From: Ashinkailepas kermadecensis | Lineage: Eukaryota > Arthropoda > Thecostraca > Neolepadidae | NCBI GenBank assembly: GCA_034440615.1 | Contig: JAOTOM010004563.1 | Span: 186,001 to 250,000 of the forward strand | DNA length: 64,000 bases | Direction of reading: 5' to 3' | Shown here: piece by piece, positions 12,706 to 24,922 of the stretch | How positions within the stretch are numbered: position 1 is the first letter of the stretch | How the letters are laid out: the number at the start of each line of letters is the position of its first letter | Program-made: the position numbers and the translations under genes | The notes under the pieces: generated by a model | What the model saw: only the letters and a program-made list of their open reading frames with translations | What the model was told of the DNA's origin: nothing | Database searches by the model: none

Positions 12706-12862
12706 CGGGGACGCTATCTCACCAGGCCAGCAGTGACTGGACGCTATCTCATCAGGACAGCAGTGACTGGACGCTATCTCACCAGGACAGCAGTGACTGG
12801 ACGCTATCTCACCAGGACAGCAGTGACTGGACGCCATCTCATCAGTCCAGCAGTCACCGGTG
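12706..12862. repeat. 30-bp tandem array (about 5 copies)
   Basis: Unit GACGCTATCTCACCAGGACA plus GCAGTGACTG, directly adjoining the 38-bp array but unrelated to it. Confidence 0.96.
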
Positions 12863-13153
12863 TTCCATCTCGCCACAGCCAGTCTGTTGCCAGCAGGCCA
12901 CCGCACCGCATTCCGCTGCTCCCGCCCGGATAAGCCGCTAGAATGGCAATAAAAAGCGCCAGTTTCGACCCTCATTCGCATGCTCATTAGGCGCCAGACG
13001 ACGGCCAGTTGCGCAGCTCTCGTCCGGCGGACGATGGCGGCCACCGGCCCAGACGTGACTGTCGCCGCCTGTGATGGCCGGCGAGCGGCGCTGACCTGTC
13101 ACGACGGGCCATCACACTGGCGAGCGTCGGCACCACGCTAAGTCGGCTAATCT

Positions 13154-13393
13154 GAGCCGTGACCGCCGGCACCGGGCTTCACCGCCGGCTGACCTGAGCT
13201 GTGACCGCCGGCACCGGGCGCCACCACCGGCTGACCTGAGCCGTGACCGCCGGCACCGGGCGCCACCGCCAACTGACCTGAGCCGCGACCTCCGGCACCG
13301 GGCGCCGCCACCGACTGGCTTGAGCCGTGACCGCCGGCACCGGCTGACCTGAGCCGTGACCGTCGACACCGGGCGCCACCGCCGACTGACCTG
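13154..13393. repeat. 42-bp tandem array (about 6 copies)
   Basis: The unit starts GAGCCGTGACCGCCGGCACC and ends with GCTGACCT. One copy is shortened around 13322-13350. Confidence 0.95.
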
Positions 13394-14213
13394 TAGGGCC
13401 ACCGAGAGGTAGCCATTTCCGGCCGGCGACACCGGATCTCGGGACGTTCGGATGGAGTGGCGTCTCACTGAGCCGTGACATTCAACAGACTTCGCCAACA
13501 GCGCCGTCACTAATCGGGCGCCCAGCCAGCCGAATCGACAGACCGAGAAGAGCCACGGCAGCCGAAAGATGAAGGGGATTACTTGCCGGATTTCGAGGGA
13601 CGAGTGGCCAGTCATGCCGATGGCTGGCTGGGTTTTGCATCATGGGCTGACGTTCGGACTTCAGAGAAGCGGCTTTGCACAATTCCTCGAGTGTCGTCGC
13701 AGCCGGCCATAAGCTGCCACTGACTTTGTTGACTTGACTGCGAACGCACGTGCACAGGATGCTGCCAGACATGGCAGGGCACGGCACGACGGGGCCTCTC
13801 GCTGAAGGACGGCACGGCCCAGTCAGTCGATGTACGGTCAGCAGGACGCCGCCTGAACACCACGCCAGCGCGAGAGCAGTCTCACGCTGGGGAATGGCAC
13901 GGTCTCGGAGATTAAGTAATGGGCCCAGTCAGTCGATGTACGACCAGCAGGAGACCGCCAGAACGCCACACCAGCGCGAGAAGGCTATTTGCAACGTGGG
14001 AATAGTTCATAACCTCTCCATAAATTTACATCAGAACAACTCCACTTCCTTCCCAGGAAATCACACACACCTGCCTAGAAATTTCTTGATGATAAAATTT
14101 TGTCGCCATGCCAATAAAAGGTAAATGTGACCAAAGGCGTTAAATGTACTTAAGAACTTGCACTGTAACAACTCGATACTAAAAAAGATAATGTATGGCA
14201 TATTGAACACAAG
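13394..14213. other. unique sequence with a duplication of about 105 bp
   Basis: The segment starting GGCCCAGTCAGTCGATGTAC at 13817 recurs at about 13922, with about 85% identity by eye over 60 bp. Otherwise no feature is recognised. Confidence 0.7.
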
Positions 14214-14555
14214 GCGTAGTCAGAGCCATCGGTACACATGGCGTGATCAGAGCCATCGATACACATGGTGTAATCAGAGCCATCGGTACACATGACGTGA
14301 TCAGAGCCATCGGTACACATGGCGTAATCAGAGCCATCGGTACACATGACGTGATCATAGCCATCGGTACACATGGTGTGATCAGAGCCATCGGTACACA
14401 TGGTGTGATCAGAGCCATCGGTACACATGTCGTGATCAGAGCCATCGGTACACATGGCGTAGCCAGAGCCATCGGTACACATGGCGTGATCAGAGCCATC
14501 GGTACACATGGCGTGATCAGAGCCATCGGTGCACATGGCGTAATCAGAGCCATCA
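14214..14555. repeat. 27-bp tandem array (about 12.5 copies)
   Basis: Unit GATCAGAGCCATCGGTACAC plus ATGGCGT. Because 27 is a multiple of three, open frames run through it on both strands. The resulting nonapeptide repeats are not evidence for a protein. Confidence 0.97.
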
Positions 14556-15052
14556 GCAGTGCTGTCTGATGCTATCTGTGGATGTAAACTACAGCTTTGT
14601 GAAGTCGACGCTTCAGCTGGGAACCCAGCAAAATAAAAACGCCCGTCGTAAGGATGGGTCCAGACATCCAACTGGGCCGGGTGTCACATCAGCCGACTTG
14701 ATGGGCACACCGTTGGCTACTGTTGCGGTCCGGTGCCGTGACACCCACTACACGTGCTGCGCAGATGGCACGTATCGGACGGCGCAACGTGATCGAAAGG
14801 TGAGCCACGCCTACCGCCGGCGCCCGGTTGCAAAACGCGCGACGGCGGCCGCCGACTGGGCCGGCGCGGCGGCTCTCGAGCGGAAGGGAGGCAGGCGACA
14901 CCCGCCGCCGGCGACACGGTGTGTGTGGGGGAGGGAGGTCTGGGACCGTCTGCGGCGGCAATCTGAGACGGTCCGTTCACGTTTCACCCACGTCCAGTGA
15001 GCGGCAGGCAGCCCTTTCTCCGGCAGGCGGGGAGCCACGGCACTAGCACGTC
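14556..15052. other. unique intronic sequence
   Basis: No feature recognised. Confidence 0.5.
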
Positions 15053-15362
15053 CGGCGGACACCGGGCCGGGATACCGACACCGGCCGCGACGTTAGGCGG
15101 CGGCCCATCACCACCGCAGAACAACACTCCAGCGGACACCGGGCCGGGATACCGACACCGGCCGCGACGTTAGGCGGCGGCCCATCACCACTGCAGAACA
15201 ACACTCCAGCGGACACCGGGCCGGGATACCGACACCAGCCGCGACGTTAGGCGGCGGCCCATCACCATCACAGAACACTCCAGCAGACACCGGGCCGGGA
15301 TACCGACACCGGCCGCGACGTTAGGCGGCGGCCCATCACCGCTGCAGTACAACACTCCAGCA
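15053..15362. repeat. 77-bp tandem array (4 copies)
   Basis: The unit starts GCCGGGATACCGACACCGGC and continues through ACGTTAGGCGGCGGCCCATC. The third copy has a short deletion. Confidence 0.97.
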
Positions 15363-15929
15363 ACACTGTTTATTGAAGTGTCGGCGGAGAACTGAGGCCG
15401 AGCCGGGACGGGCCGCGCCCACAACACCCCGCACAGGGGCCACAGATTTCCCTCGCGACGGCTACCTCCCGACAACTGACGCCGTGTGACGGGGAACTCC
15501 GAGCAGCCGGAGGAGGCAGAGGGATCTGACTGACCTGGGTGGCCCGGAGTGCGAGCGACTTCAAAGGGAGAGCACGCCGGTCGCGGCGGGCGGGCGTCCG
15601 CCGCCTGACACACGGGAAAGCCGCCCGGCGGCGACGATCGGCCTGGCCGATAACCAGAAATCATCTCTCACAACTTAAAAAGCCAGCTGGCCGGCCGGCC
15701 GATACCTATCGCACGACAACGGCCGATCAGGTGGTGTCTCTGGTGGCGGCGCCGCTGGAAGCGTGCCGGCCCTGGCCGCCATGCGAGCACGAGCGCTATC
15801 GCCGCCGTCACGTCAGGCATGAGCCCGCAACAGCCCCGCAGGCCGTCAATAACAACGGCAGCAGTCTGGTGTTGGACACAGGCGGTTCGGCCCGCCCGCC
15901 GCCAGCCACACTGGAGCCGCTCCCTGTAC
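15363..15929. other. unique intronic sequence
   Basis: GC-rich with no feature recognised. Confidence 0.5.
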
Positions 15930-16112
15930 ACTGTCGAGACGTGACGTCTGAACGGCAACAGGGAAGCTGCGACAAACTGGCATAACAGACGCAGAATCAG
16001 GAGCCCGTTGTGGAAGATCGACAGTCGCGACGTAACGTCTGAACATCAACTGGGAAGCTGCGACAAACTGGCACAACAGACGCAGAACCACGAGCCTGTC
16101 GTGGAAGATCGA
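15930..16112. repeat. 91-bp direct duplication
   Basis: GGGAAGCTGCGACAAACTGG and its flanks occur twice, spaced 91 bp, with about 90% identity by eye. Confidence 0.92.
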
Positions 16113-16547
16113 CAGCCGACCATCGGGGACAATTCGAGTCTAACGAACTGAGGTGTCTAATGAACTACCGATAGGTCTTCTACAGTCTTGTCTCCATGGA
16201 CTACAATGGGACCTTGTGATGCGGTCTTCTCTGGATTACAGTGTGGCGGTAGACTCCTGACCACCAAACACAGGGCCGGGCGGTGAGCCGCGGATCAGCG
16301 CCGACGGGCGACTCCGGCTCATCAGGCCTCCGGCGCTGCCTGCCCTCTCTGCTGCTGCCCGGAGCCGGCTGGTGGACGGCCGCATCACACGGCGGCCGTC
16401 TGCAGCAGCGGTCGGGTACCGGCCGGGTCAGCTCGGGCCGCCGAGGTTCTCGGGTGGCACCTGCTGCTCACCATCACCCCCCAGCACGCCGCCGACGTCC
16501 AATGACACGCCCTGCCGCTTCCGCCAGCTACCGCGCCGGCCGCTGGA
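16113..16547. other. unique intronic sequence
   Basis: No feature recognised. Confidence 0.5.
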
Positions 16548-17290
16548 TCCTCCCACACCGGGCATCGACAGCCGCTGCATCACTGCACCTGTTACTGAGT
16601 CCTCCCACACCGGGCATTGACAGCCGCTGCATCACTGCACCGGTTACTGAGTCCTCCCACACCGGGCATTGACAGCCGCTGCATCACTGCACCGGTTACT
16701 GAGTCCTCCCACACCAGGCATTGACAGCCGCTGCATCACTGCACCGGTTACTGAGTCCTCCCACACCGGGCATCGACAGCCGCTGCATCACTACACCGGT
16801 TACTGAGTCCTCCCACACCGGGCATCGACAGCCGCTGCATCACTGCACCGGTTACTGAGTCCTCCCACACCAGGCATTGACAGCCGCTGCATCACTGCAC
16901 CGGTTACTGAGTCCACCCACACCGGGCATCGACAGCCGCTGCATCACTGCACCGGATACTGAGTCCTCCCACACCGGGCATCGACAGCCGCTGCATCACT
17001 GCACCGGTTACTGAGTCCTCCCACACCGGGCATCGACAGCCGCTGCATCACTGCACCGGATACTGAGTCCTCCCACACCGGGCATCGACAGCCGCTGCAT
17101 CACTGCACCGGTTACTGAGTCCTCCCACACCAGGCATCGACAGCCGCTGCATCACTGCACCGGTTACTGAGTCCTCCCACACCGGGCATCGACAGCCGCT
17201 GCATCACTGCACCGGTTACTGAGTCCTCCCACACCGGGCATTGACAGCCGGTGCATCACTGCACCGGTTACTGAGTCCTCCCACGCCAGG
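16548..17290. repeat. 52-bp tandem array (about 14 copies)
   Basis: The unit contains TCCTCCCACACCGGGCATCG and ACAGCCGCTGCATCACTGCA. Variants alternate at GCATCG/GCATTG and GGTTAC/GGATAC. Confidence 0.98.
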
Positions 17291-17417
17291 ACACCGCTAG
17301 CCAACCGGTCAACACGTCGCCAGCCACTGCGTATCTGCGCCCGTTAATGATTGTCACTGCATTGGTCAATGCTTGCTACTGGATCGGTCAGTATGTGTAG
17401 CTGAACCTGTTGGTGAA

Positions 17418-19490
17418 CGTCACTGGGTCTGCCCGCACCTGCCAGTGTCCGTCACTGGGTCTGCCCGCACCTGCCAGTGGCCGTCACTGGGTCTGCCCGC
17501 ACCTGCCAGTGTCCGTCACTGGGTCTGCCCGCACCTGCCAGTGTCCGTCACTGGGTCTGCCCGCACCTGCCAGTGTCCGTCACTGGGTCTGCCCGCACCT
17601 GCCAGTGTCCGTCACTGGGTCTGCCCGCACCTGCCAGTGTCCGTCACTGGGTCTGCCCGCACCTGCCAGTAGCCGTCACTGGGTCTGCCCGCACCTGCCA
17701 GTGTCCGTCACTGGGTCTGCCCGCACCTGCCAGTGTCCGTCACTGGGTCTGCCCGCACCTGCCAGTAGCCGTCACTGGGTCTGCCCGCACCTGCCAGTGT
17801 CCGTCACTGGGTCTGCCCGCACCTGCCAGTAGCCGTCACTGGGTCTGCCCGCACCTGCCAGTGTCCGTCACTGGGTCTGCCCGCACCTGCCAGTAGCCGT
17901 CACTGGGTCTGCCCGCACCTGCCAGTAGCCGTCACTGGGTCTGCCCGCACCTGCCAGTAGCCGTCACTGGGTCTGCCGCACCTGCCAGTAGCCGTCACTG
18001 GGTCTGCCCGCACCTGCCAGTGTCCGTCACTGGGTCTGCCCGCACCTGCCAGTGTCCGTCACTGGGTCTGCCCGCACCTGCCAGTAGCCGTCACTGGGTC
18101 TGCCCGCACCTGCCAGTGTCCGTCACTGGGTCTGCCCGCACCTGCCAGTAGCCGTCACTGGGTCTGCCCGCACCTGCCCGCACCTGCCAGTGGCCGTCAC
18201 TGGGTCTGCCCGCACCTGCCAGTGTCCGTCACTGGGTCTGCCCGCACCTGCCAGTAGCCGTCACTGGGTCTGCCCGCACCTGCCAGTAGCCGTCACTGGG
18301 TCTGCCCGCACCTGCCAGTGTCCGTCACTGGGTCTGCCCGCACCTGCCAGTGTCCGTCACTGGGTCTGCCCGCACCTGCCAGTGTCCGTCACTGGGTCTG
18401 CCCGCACCTGCCAGTGTCCGTCACTGGGTCTGCCCGCACCTGCCAGTAGCCGTCACTGGGTCTGCCCGCACCTGCCAGTAGCCGTCACTGGGTCTGCCCG
18501 CACCTGCCAGTAGCCGTCACTGGGTCTGCCCGCACCTGCCAGTAGCCGTCACTGGGTCTGCCCGCACCTGCCAGTGTCCGTCACTGGGTCTGCCCGCACC
18601 TGCCAGTGTCCGTCACTGGGTCTGCCCGCACCTGCCAGTAGCCGTCACTGGGTCTGCCCGCACCTGCCAGTAGCCGTCACTGGGTCTGCCCGCACCTGCC
18701 AGTGTCCGTCACTGGGTCTGCCCGCACCTGCCAGTAGCCGTCACTGGGTCTGCCCGCACCTGCCAGTAGCCGTCACTGGGTCTGCCCGCACCTGCCAGTA
18801 GCCGTCACTGGGTCTGCCCGCACCTGCCAGTAGCCGTCACTGGGTCTGCCCGCACCTGCCAGTGTCCGTCACTGGGTCTGCCCGCACCTGCCAGTGTCCG
18901 TCACTGGGTCTGCCCGCACCTGCCAGTAGCCGTCACTGGGTCTGCCCGCACCTGCCAGTGTCCGTCACTGGGTCTGCCCGCACCTGCCAGTGTCCGTCAC
19001 TGGGTCTGCCCGCACCTGCCAGTAGCCGTCACTGGGTCTGCCCGCACCTGCCAGTGTCCGTCACTGGGTCTGCCCGCACCTGCCAGTGTCCGTCACTGGG
19101 TCTGCCCGCACCTGCCAGTAGCCGTCACTGGGTCTGCCCGCACCTGCCAGTAGCCGTCACTGGGTCTGCCCGCACCTGCCAGTAGCCGTCACTGGGTCTG
19201 CCCGCACCTGCCAGTAGCCGTCACTGGGTCTGCCCGCACCTGCCAGTGTCCGTCACTGGGTCTGCCCGCACCTGCCAGTAGCCGTCACTGGGTCTGCCCG
19301 CACCTGCCAGTGTCCGTCACTGGGTCTGCCCGCACCTGCCAGTGTCCGTCACTGGGTCTGCCCGCACCTGCCAGTGTCCGTCACTGGGTCTGCCCGCACC
19401 TGCCAGTAGCCGTCACTGGGTCTGCCCGCACCTGCCAGTAGCCGTCACTGGGTCTGCCCGCACCTGCCAGTAGCCGTCACTGGGTCTGCC
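17418..19490. repeat. 32-bp tandem array (about 64 copies, 2.07 kb)
   Basis: Unit CCGTCACTGGGTCTGCCCGC plus ACCTGCCAGT and two variable bases: GT, AG or rarely GG. The rest of the unit is nearly invariant. One copy at about 17970 lacks a C, and one near 18170 has a 10-bp internal duplication. GT dominates the first copies; AG becomes common from about 17680 on. Confidence 0.99.
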
Positions 19491-19679
19491 CAGACCACAG
19501 CACGGCCGGCCCGGCACGTGACACCTGCACCAGGCGCACCACATTAGACACGCGCTGGGCCGCGCTCCAGCCAACACGTGGCGCCCGCTGACAGCAGCCG
19601 CTGACAGCAGCCGCTGCCGTCCAGTCGGAGCCTGTGTGAGTCGGTGTGCGGAGAACCAAGGCCTGCCAACCCGTCCAGC

Positions 19680-20012
19680 AGTGTGTTCAGCCGGTGACTG
19701 GCCAATGGCCAGCACTCCTGGTGTTCCACCCAGTAGCGTGGCCGGTTGGTGATTGGGCAATGGCCAGCACTCCTGGTGTTCCACCCAGTAATATGTCCAG
19801 CTCGTGACTAGGCAATGATCAGCACTCCTGGTGTTCCACTCAGTAATATGTACAGCTGGTGACTAGGCAATGATCAGCACTCCTGGTGTTCCACTCAGTA
19901 ATACTAATAGTCCAGCTGGTGACTGGCAATGATCAGAACTCCTCGTGTTCCACCAAGCAGCCTGTCCGGCCGGTTAATGGGCAATGGCCAGCACTCCTGG
20001 GTACTCCACCCC
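19680..20012. repeat. 55-bp tandem array (6 copies)
   Basis: AGCACTCCTGGTGTTCCAC recurs at 19711, 19766, 19821, 19876, about 19935 and 19990. The array ends about 250 bp from how exon 3. Confidence 0.95.
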
Positions 20013-20264
20013 GGAGATCCCCTCGTCGGTTACACCGGCCTTTGCTGGGCTTCCTATTGCGTTCCATTGGAAGGAAATTCCACGCTCCTAGTCTCCCTCC
20101 CGCTCCAGTTGCCAGTTTGTTTCTCTGTTCTCGTTTGTAGCGCACACCCAGGCTTACCTCTACCCGAGCACAAAACCACAAAAAGGAAATCCCTACTCCA
20201 CTGGCGCTGGTAACCTCTCAGTTTTTGCCGCTCGCAAACTCTTGTCCGTCCTGTGTAGACTTAC

Positions 20265-20381
20265 CTTCTTCTTGTCGCGCATGGAGCCGCGTCCGCGCAC
20301 CATGATCTTGCAGCCGGTCTCCTGTTCCAGTTGCTTAGCAGTCATGCCGCGCGGCCCCAGAATCCGGCCCACAAAGTTAAA
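20265..20381 (-). CDS. how: how coding exon 3 (KH domain core with GxxG loop)
   Basis: The exon is 117 bp, 39 codons (residues 87-125), phase 0 at both ends. It starts [20 protein letters not shown] and ends SMRDKKK. The GPRG at residues 95-98 is the KH GxxG loop that contacts the RNA backbone, and the flanking hydrophobic pattern is the STAR-type KH fold. The acceptor is TTGCAG|TTT at 20382-20381 and the donor AAG|GTAAGT at 20265-20264. Residue 117 is Arg in MVRGRGS where most family members I know have Lys, a conservative change. A 55-bp minisatellite ends about 250 bp downstream (transcript order) and a decayed repeat of about 60 bp starts about 60 bp upstream. Confidence 0.97.
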
Positions 20382-20434
20382 CTGCAACAGATAGCACAAC
20401 GGTCAGACATCGGCTTCGAGCACCATACAGTCAC

Positions 20435-20690
20435 ATATCATGGTGAGCGGCTGACGTCTGACTCCACACTGTGACAGGGAACATCATGGTGAGGAACTGA
20501 CGTCGCTCTCCACACCGTGACAGGGAACACAATGGCGTAGAACACCGCTTCCGATTTCACAATGCAACAGGTAGCAGGAGACGACGGGCGGCTTCGGACT
20601 CTCACCCTGCTAAAAGGGACACAACGGTGATAAATATAGCTTCCGACTCCACACTCCACAAGCGACAGCGGTGAGGCGGCGTCGGACCCC
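20435..20690. repeat. decayed repeat of about 55-60 bp
   Basis: CTCCACAC(T/C)GTGACAGGGAACA with ACATCATGGTGAGG recurs imperfectly about four times. It lies just upstream of how exon 3 in transcript order. Confidence 0.7.
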
Positions 20691-21650
20691 GCAGCACGAC
20701 CAGCACACCCGAGTCAGTCCACAACGCATACAGTAGCCGGCACAACGCGGATACGCCGGCCGCCCCGCCGTCCGCAGCTAATCCGGCCAGCGCTGCGCGG
20801 TGGCCCTCACGGCGGCTGGCATACCATGCTGGCCGAGCACGCGCACTGACAAACGGTGCTGCCACGACGCTGTCAGATCACCAGCGTCAACATCCGGCTG
20901 GCCGACCGACCCGGCATGGCGCGGAGCCAGAGCTACGACGGACGGAGAGGTGCGATAGGCCAGCAGTGTGACGGACGGCCAAATATCCCGAACGGCGGAT
21001 TGTGGCAGGCAGGACGACATGAGGGGTCGGGGAGTATGGCAAATGGAGCAGTATGGAACGCCGGGCAGCGCGAAACAAAAAACGGAGAAGCATGATGATG
21101 TGTGTTCACATTCGATAAAAAAGTGGTGGAAGACGGCACATCACTGACAACGAACTTGCCTCCTTAGAGAAGCTTTTTATTTACATCTTCCACTGGCCAC
21201 TGTATCTTACTGAATCCACCGTATCTCAAACATCACCAATTTTAAGACACCGCGAACATTAATGCGCTTCACTATCCGGTTTGTGTAGTGTTGCTGGGCA
21301 CCGAACAGAACAAAGTTGGTATTATGCAATTGAATAGAATTTGTATACGTCCAATTTAATTTAAAGCAAACACTGAAAGTCTTTATCAACATCTGACGCG
21401 CAACCGAAATAGCTTCGATACACTGGGAACGATGAAGGTGACGGCCGCATGGAATGACAGAGGGAGTCACATGGCAACCAGCGGGGACGACGGATGACGC
21501 ACTCGACATACGGAGCAATGTCAGACGTCACGTCAGACATTCGACGGACCATTCCGTATGACCGATGTCCTGTATGGTGGACCGTCCGCTTGACAGACCA
21601 TTCTGTGTAGCGGGGCGGCCTGTGTGACGGCTAGTGTGAATGCCATCAGC
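20691..21650. other. unique intronic sequence
   Basis: GC-rich to about 21060, then markedly AT-richer to 21400. No gene or repeat recognised. Confidence 0.5.
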
Positions 21651-21855
21651 AAGTGTAGCGACGTCCGCCCGTCGGCCGTGCCTGGACACGGACAGGGGAG
21701 AGGCCGGCGCTCGCTCCAACAGTCGGCCACGTCAGCGTCAACGGTCACTGTAGCGATGTCCAACCGTTGGTCGTGCCTGGACACGGGCAGCGGAAGAGAG
21801 GCCGGCGCTCGCTCCAACGGCCGGCCACGTCAGCGCCAACGGTCACTGGAGCTGA
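21651..21855. repeat. direct duplication of about 97 bp
   Basis: GAGGCCGGCGCTCGCTCCAA and flanking sequence occur twice, spaced about 97 bp, with scattered differences. Confidence 0.9.
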
Positions 21856-22382
21856 CCTCGGTGGTCGCCAGGCGGCGGCCGACCGCCGAACACAATCGAC
21901 GGCAGAATTTCTCGGACGATTTCTCACGCTTCGTGACGGACACGTGAACGGAATGTGTCGGCGGCCGGGGTCGAGCGCCCTGCTGGAGGGGCCGCATTGG
22001 TGACCTCGATCTGCGTCGGCGGAGAGCCGCCGCCGACGAGGGCCCACCGTGTATCGGTCAGCTCGGGCTGACCGATGCCCGTCGGCACGCGCCGGGACGC
22101 GGCACCGGCGGCCACGGCGGCGCGGCGCCCGCCGTCACACCACTGTCGTCACCAGGCCGGCCACCAGATCCACAAGCCGGTCAACAGACGTGCAGCCGCG
22201 GATGACGCACCGAGACCGATCGCGGCGCGGGCATCAACAGCCGGGCGCCGGCGCCGCGCGCGTCTCGCCGCCGCTGCGCCGCGTCTCGCCGCCGCTGCGG
22301 CTCGTAAATCATCATCGCTCGCCGGCCGCGACAGGTCAGTTCGGCCGCGAGAAGTGGCACGGCATTCGCAGCGCGGCTCGCC

Positions 22383-22383
<1 letters not shown>
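21856..22383. other. GC- and CpG-rich unique sequence
   Basis: Very CpG-dense up to the CT tract, with no recognisable coding sequence. Includes a short duplicated CGCGTCTCGCCGCCGCTGCG at 22258-22300. Confidence 0.5.
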
Positions 22384-22683
<300 letters not shown>

Positions 22684-22880
22684 CCGGTGGACAAGATACA
22701 ATGGGCGGAGCGGCAAAAACGTCGGCCGGCAGTCGTCGGCGACAGGGCGGACGACCGATGCCGGCCATTGTGCGCGGCTCTCCTCTGGCCGGCTGAATAA
22801 CTAGCTGGCGCCGGCGTGCCACGCTCGTCACGCGGTGTCAGCGCGACGGTCACCGTTACGGCCGAGATGTCGGCCGTGCG

Positions 22881-23406
22881 GGTGACACGGTGATGAGGTG
22901 ACACCACAGTGACACGGTGACGAGGCTCGGGTACCACAGTGGCACGGTGACGAGGCTCAGGTACCACAGTGACACGGTGACGAGGCTCGGGTACCATAGT
23001 GACACGGTGACGAGGCTCGGGTACCATAGTGACACGGTGACGAGGCTCGGGTACCATAGTGACACGGTGACGAGGATCGGGTACCACCGTGACACGGTGA
23101 CGAGGATCGGGTACCACAGTGACACGGTGATGAGGCTCGGGTACCACAGTGACACGGTGACGAGGCTCAGGTACCACAGTGACACAGTGACGAGGCTCGG
23201 GTACCACAGTGACACGGTGACGAGGCTCGGGTACCACAGTGACACGGTGACGAGGCTCGGGTACCATAGTGACACGGTGACGAGGCTCGGGTACCACAGT
23301 GACACGGTGACGAGGCTCGGGTACCACAGTGACACGGTGACGAGGCTCGGGTACCACAGTGACACGGTGACGAGGCTCGGGTACCACAGTGACACGGTGA
23401 CGAGGC
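22881..23406. repeat. 30-bp tandem array (about 17.5 copies)
   Basis: Unit GTGACGAGGCTCGGGTACCA plus CAGTGACACG. Every unit carries a GGTACC palindrome except those reading CAGGTACC only slightly differently. Copies are 93-100% identical by eye. Confidence 0.98.
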
Positions 23407-23894
23407 CGCCACTCCCCGGTCACGGCGCCATCAACAGCTGGCCACTGCCAGGCCAGCACAGCTGCCCACCGCGACCTCCGCAGGGGTCGGCTGTCGGCAG
23501 CATTCCTCCCACCCAAATTTCTCCCTAATGACATAACCGCGCGCATATTCCGCGGACGGGTATGTGAACGGACACCTAGCAATTGTGATGGATGTTTTGT
23601 TTGCCACGTAATAAGAGCACAAGTATCTCCAAGTTATACGGACTACCGAATGAAAGTCGTGTCGCCCACATTTCACTTGCAGCCAATGGACGTGATCGTC
23701 TTTACCGCCAATGAAGCGGAGCGCGCTCAATAGGCGGCAGGGTCGTTTGCAGCCCACGTCCGGTGAACGAGAGAGTTTTGCTCGACGGACGGCTGTCGGA
23801 CCGGGTTAGCGTTATAGTTCAACCGGCCATGCGCTCAATGAAAGCAAACAAGACTGCCGGCGGAATTCCAGGGCCGTTAGTCACAGGATCGCCT
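23407..23894. other. unique intronic sequence
   Basis: Separates two unrelated 30-bp arrays; nothing recognised. Confidence 0.5.
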
Positions 23895-24922
23895 TCAGAC
23901 TCACAGACCGACCGTCAGAGGACGTCAGACTCACAGACCGACTGACAGAGGACGTCAGACTCATAGACAGACCGTAAGAGGACGTCAGACTCACAGACCG
24001 ACCGACAGAGGACGTCAGACTCACAGACCGACCGTCAGAGGACGTCAGACTCACAGACCGACCGTCAGAGGACGTCAGACTCATATACAGAACGTAAGAG
24101 GACGTCAGACTCACAGACCGACCGACAGAGGACGTCAGACTCACAGACCGACCGTAAGAGGACATCAGACTCACAGACCGACCAACAGAGGACGTCAGAC
24201 TCACAGACCGACCGTCAGAGGACATCAGACTCACAGACCGACCGACAGAGGACATCAGACTCTTAGACAGACCGTAAGAGGACATCAGACTCATAGACAG
24301 ACCGTCAGAGGACGTCAGACTCATAGACAGACCGACAGAGGACGTCAGACTCACAGACCGACCGTCAGACTCACATACCGACCGTCAGAGGACGTCAGAC
24401 TCACAGACCGACCGTCAGAGGACGTCAGACTCACAGACCGACCGTCAGAGGACGTCAGACTCATAGACAGACCGTAAGAGGACATCAGACTCACAGACCG
24501 ACCGACAGAGGACGTCAGACTCACATACCGACCGTCAGAGGACGTCAGACTCATAGACCGACCGACAGAGGACGTCAGACTCACAGACCGACCGTCAGAG
24601 GACGTCAGACTCAGACAGACCGTCAGAGGACGTCAGACTCACAGGCAGACCGTCAGAGGACGTCAGACTCACAGACCGACCGTCAGAGGACGTCAGACTC
24701 ACGGGCCGATTGTCAGAGGACGTCAGACTCACAGACCGACCGACAGAGGGCGTCATCCTCACAGACAGACCGTCAGAGGACGTCAGACTCTTAGACCGAC
24801 TGTCAAAGGACGTCAGACTCACAGACCGACCGTCAGAGGACGTCAGACTCACGGGCCGACCGTCAGAGGACGTCAAACTCACAGACCAACCGTCAGAGAG
24901 CGCCAGACTCATAGGCCGACCG
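23895..24922. repeat. 30-bp tandem array with GACGTC palindrome (about 34 copies)
   Basis: Unit GACGTCAGACTCACAGACCG plus ACCGTCAGAG. Variants include GACATC, ATAGACAG and GTAAGAG forms. One unit near 24365 is shortened. Confidence 0.98.

Larger units (their letters stand above)
9459..20264 (-). other. how: how intron 3 (10.8 kb)
   Basis: The intron has a GTAAGT donor and a CAACAG acceptor. It contains the 32-bp array of about 2 kb (17418-19490), a 52-bp array and about ten smaller arrays. Confidence 0.93.

Noticed and set aside
14150..14671. Repeat protein of MCTDGSDHA units on the minus strand
   Set aside because: Translation of a 27-bp array. Open on both strands, and the unit resembles no structural repeat family.
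17418..19490. CRISPR-like array (32-bp repeats)
   Set aside because: Units are directly adjacent with no unique spacers, in a eukaryotic intron. It is a minisatellite.
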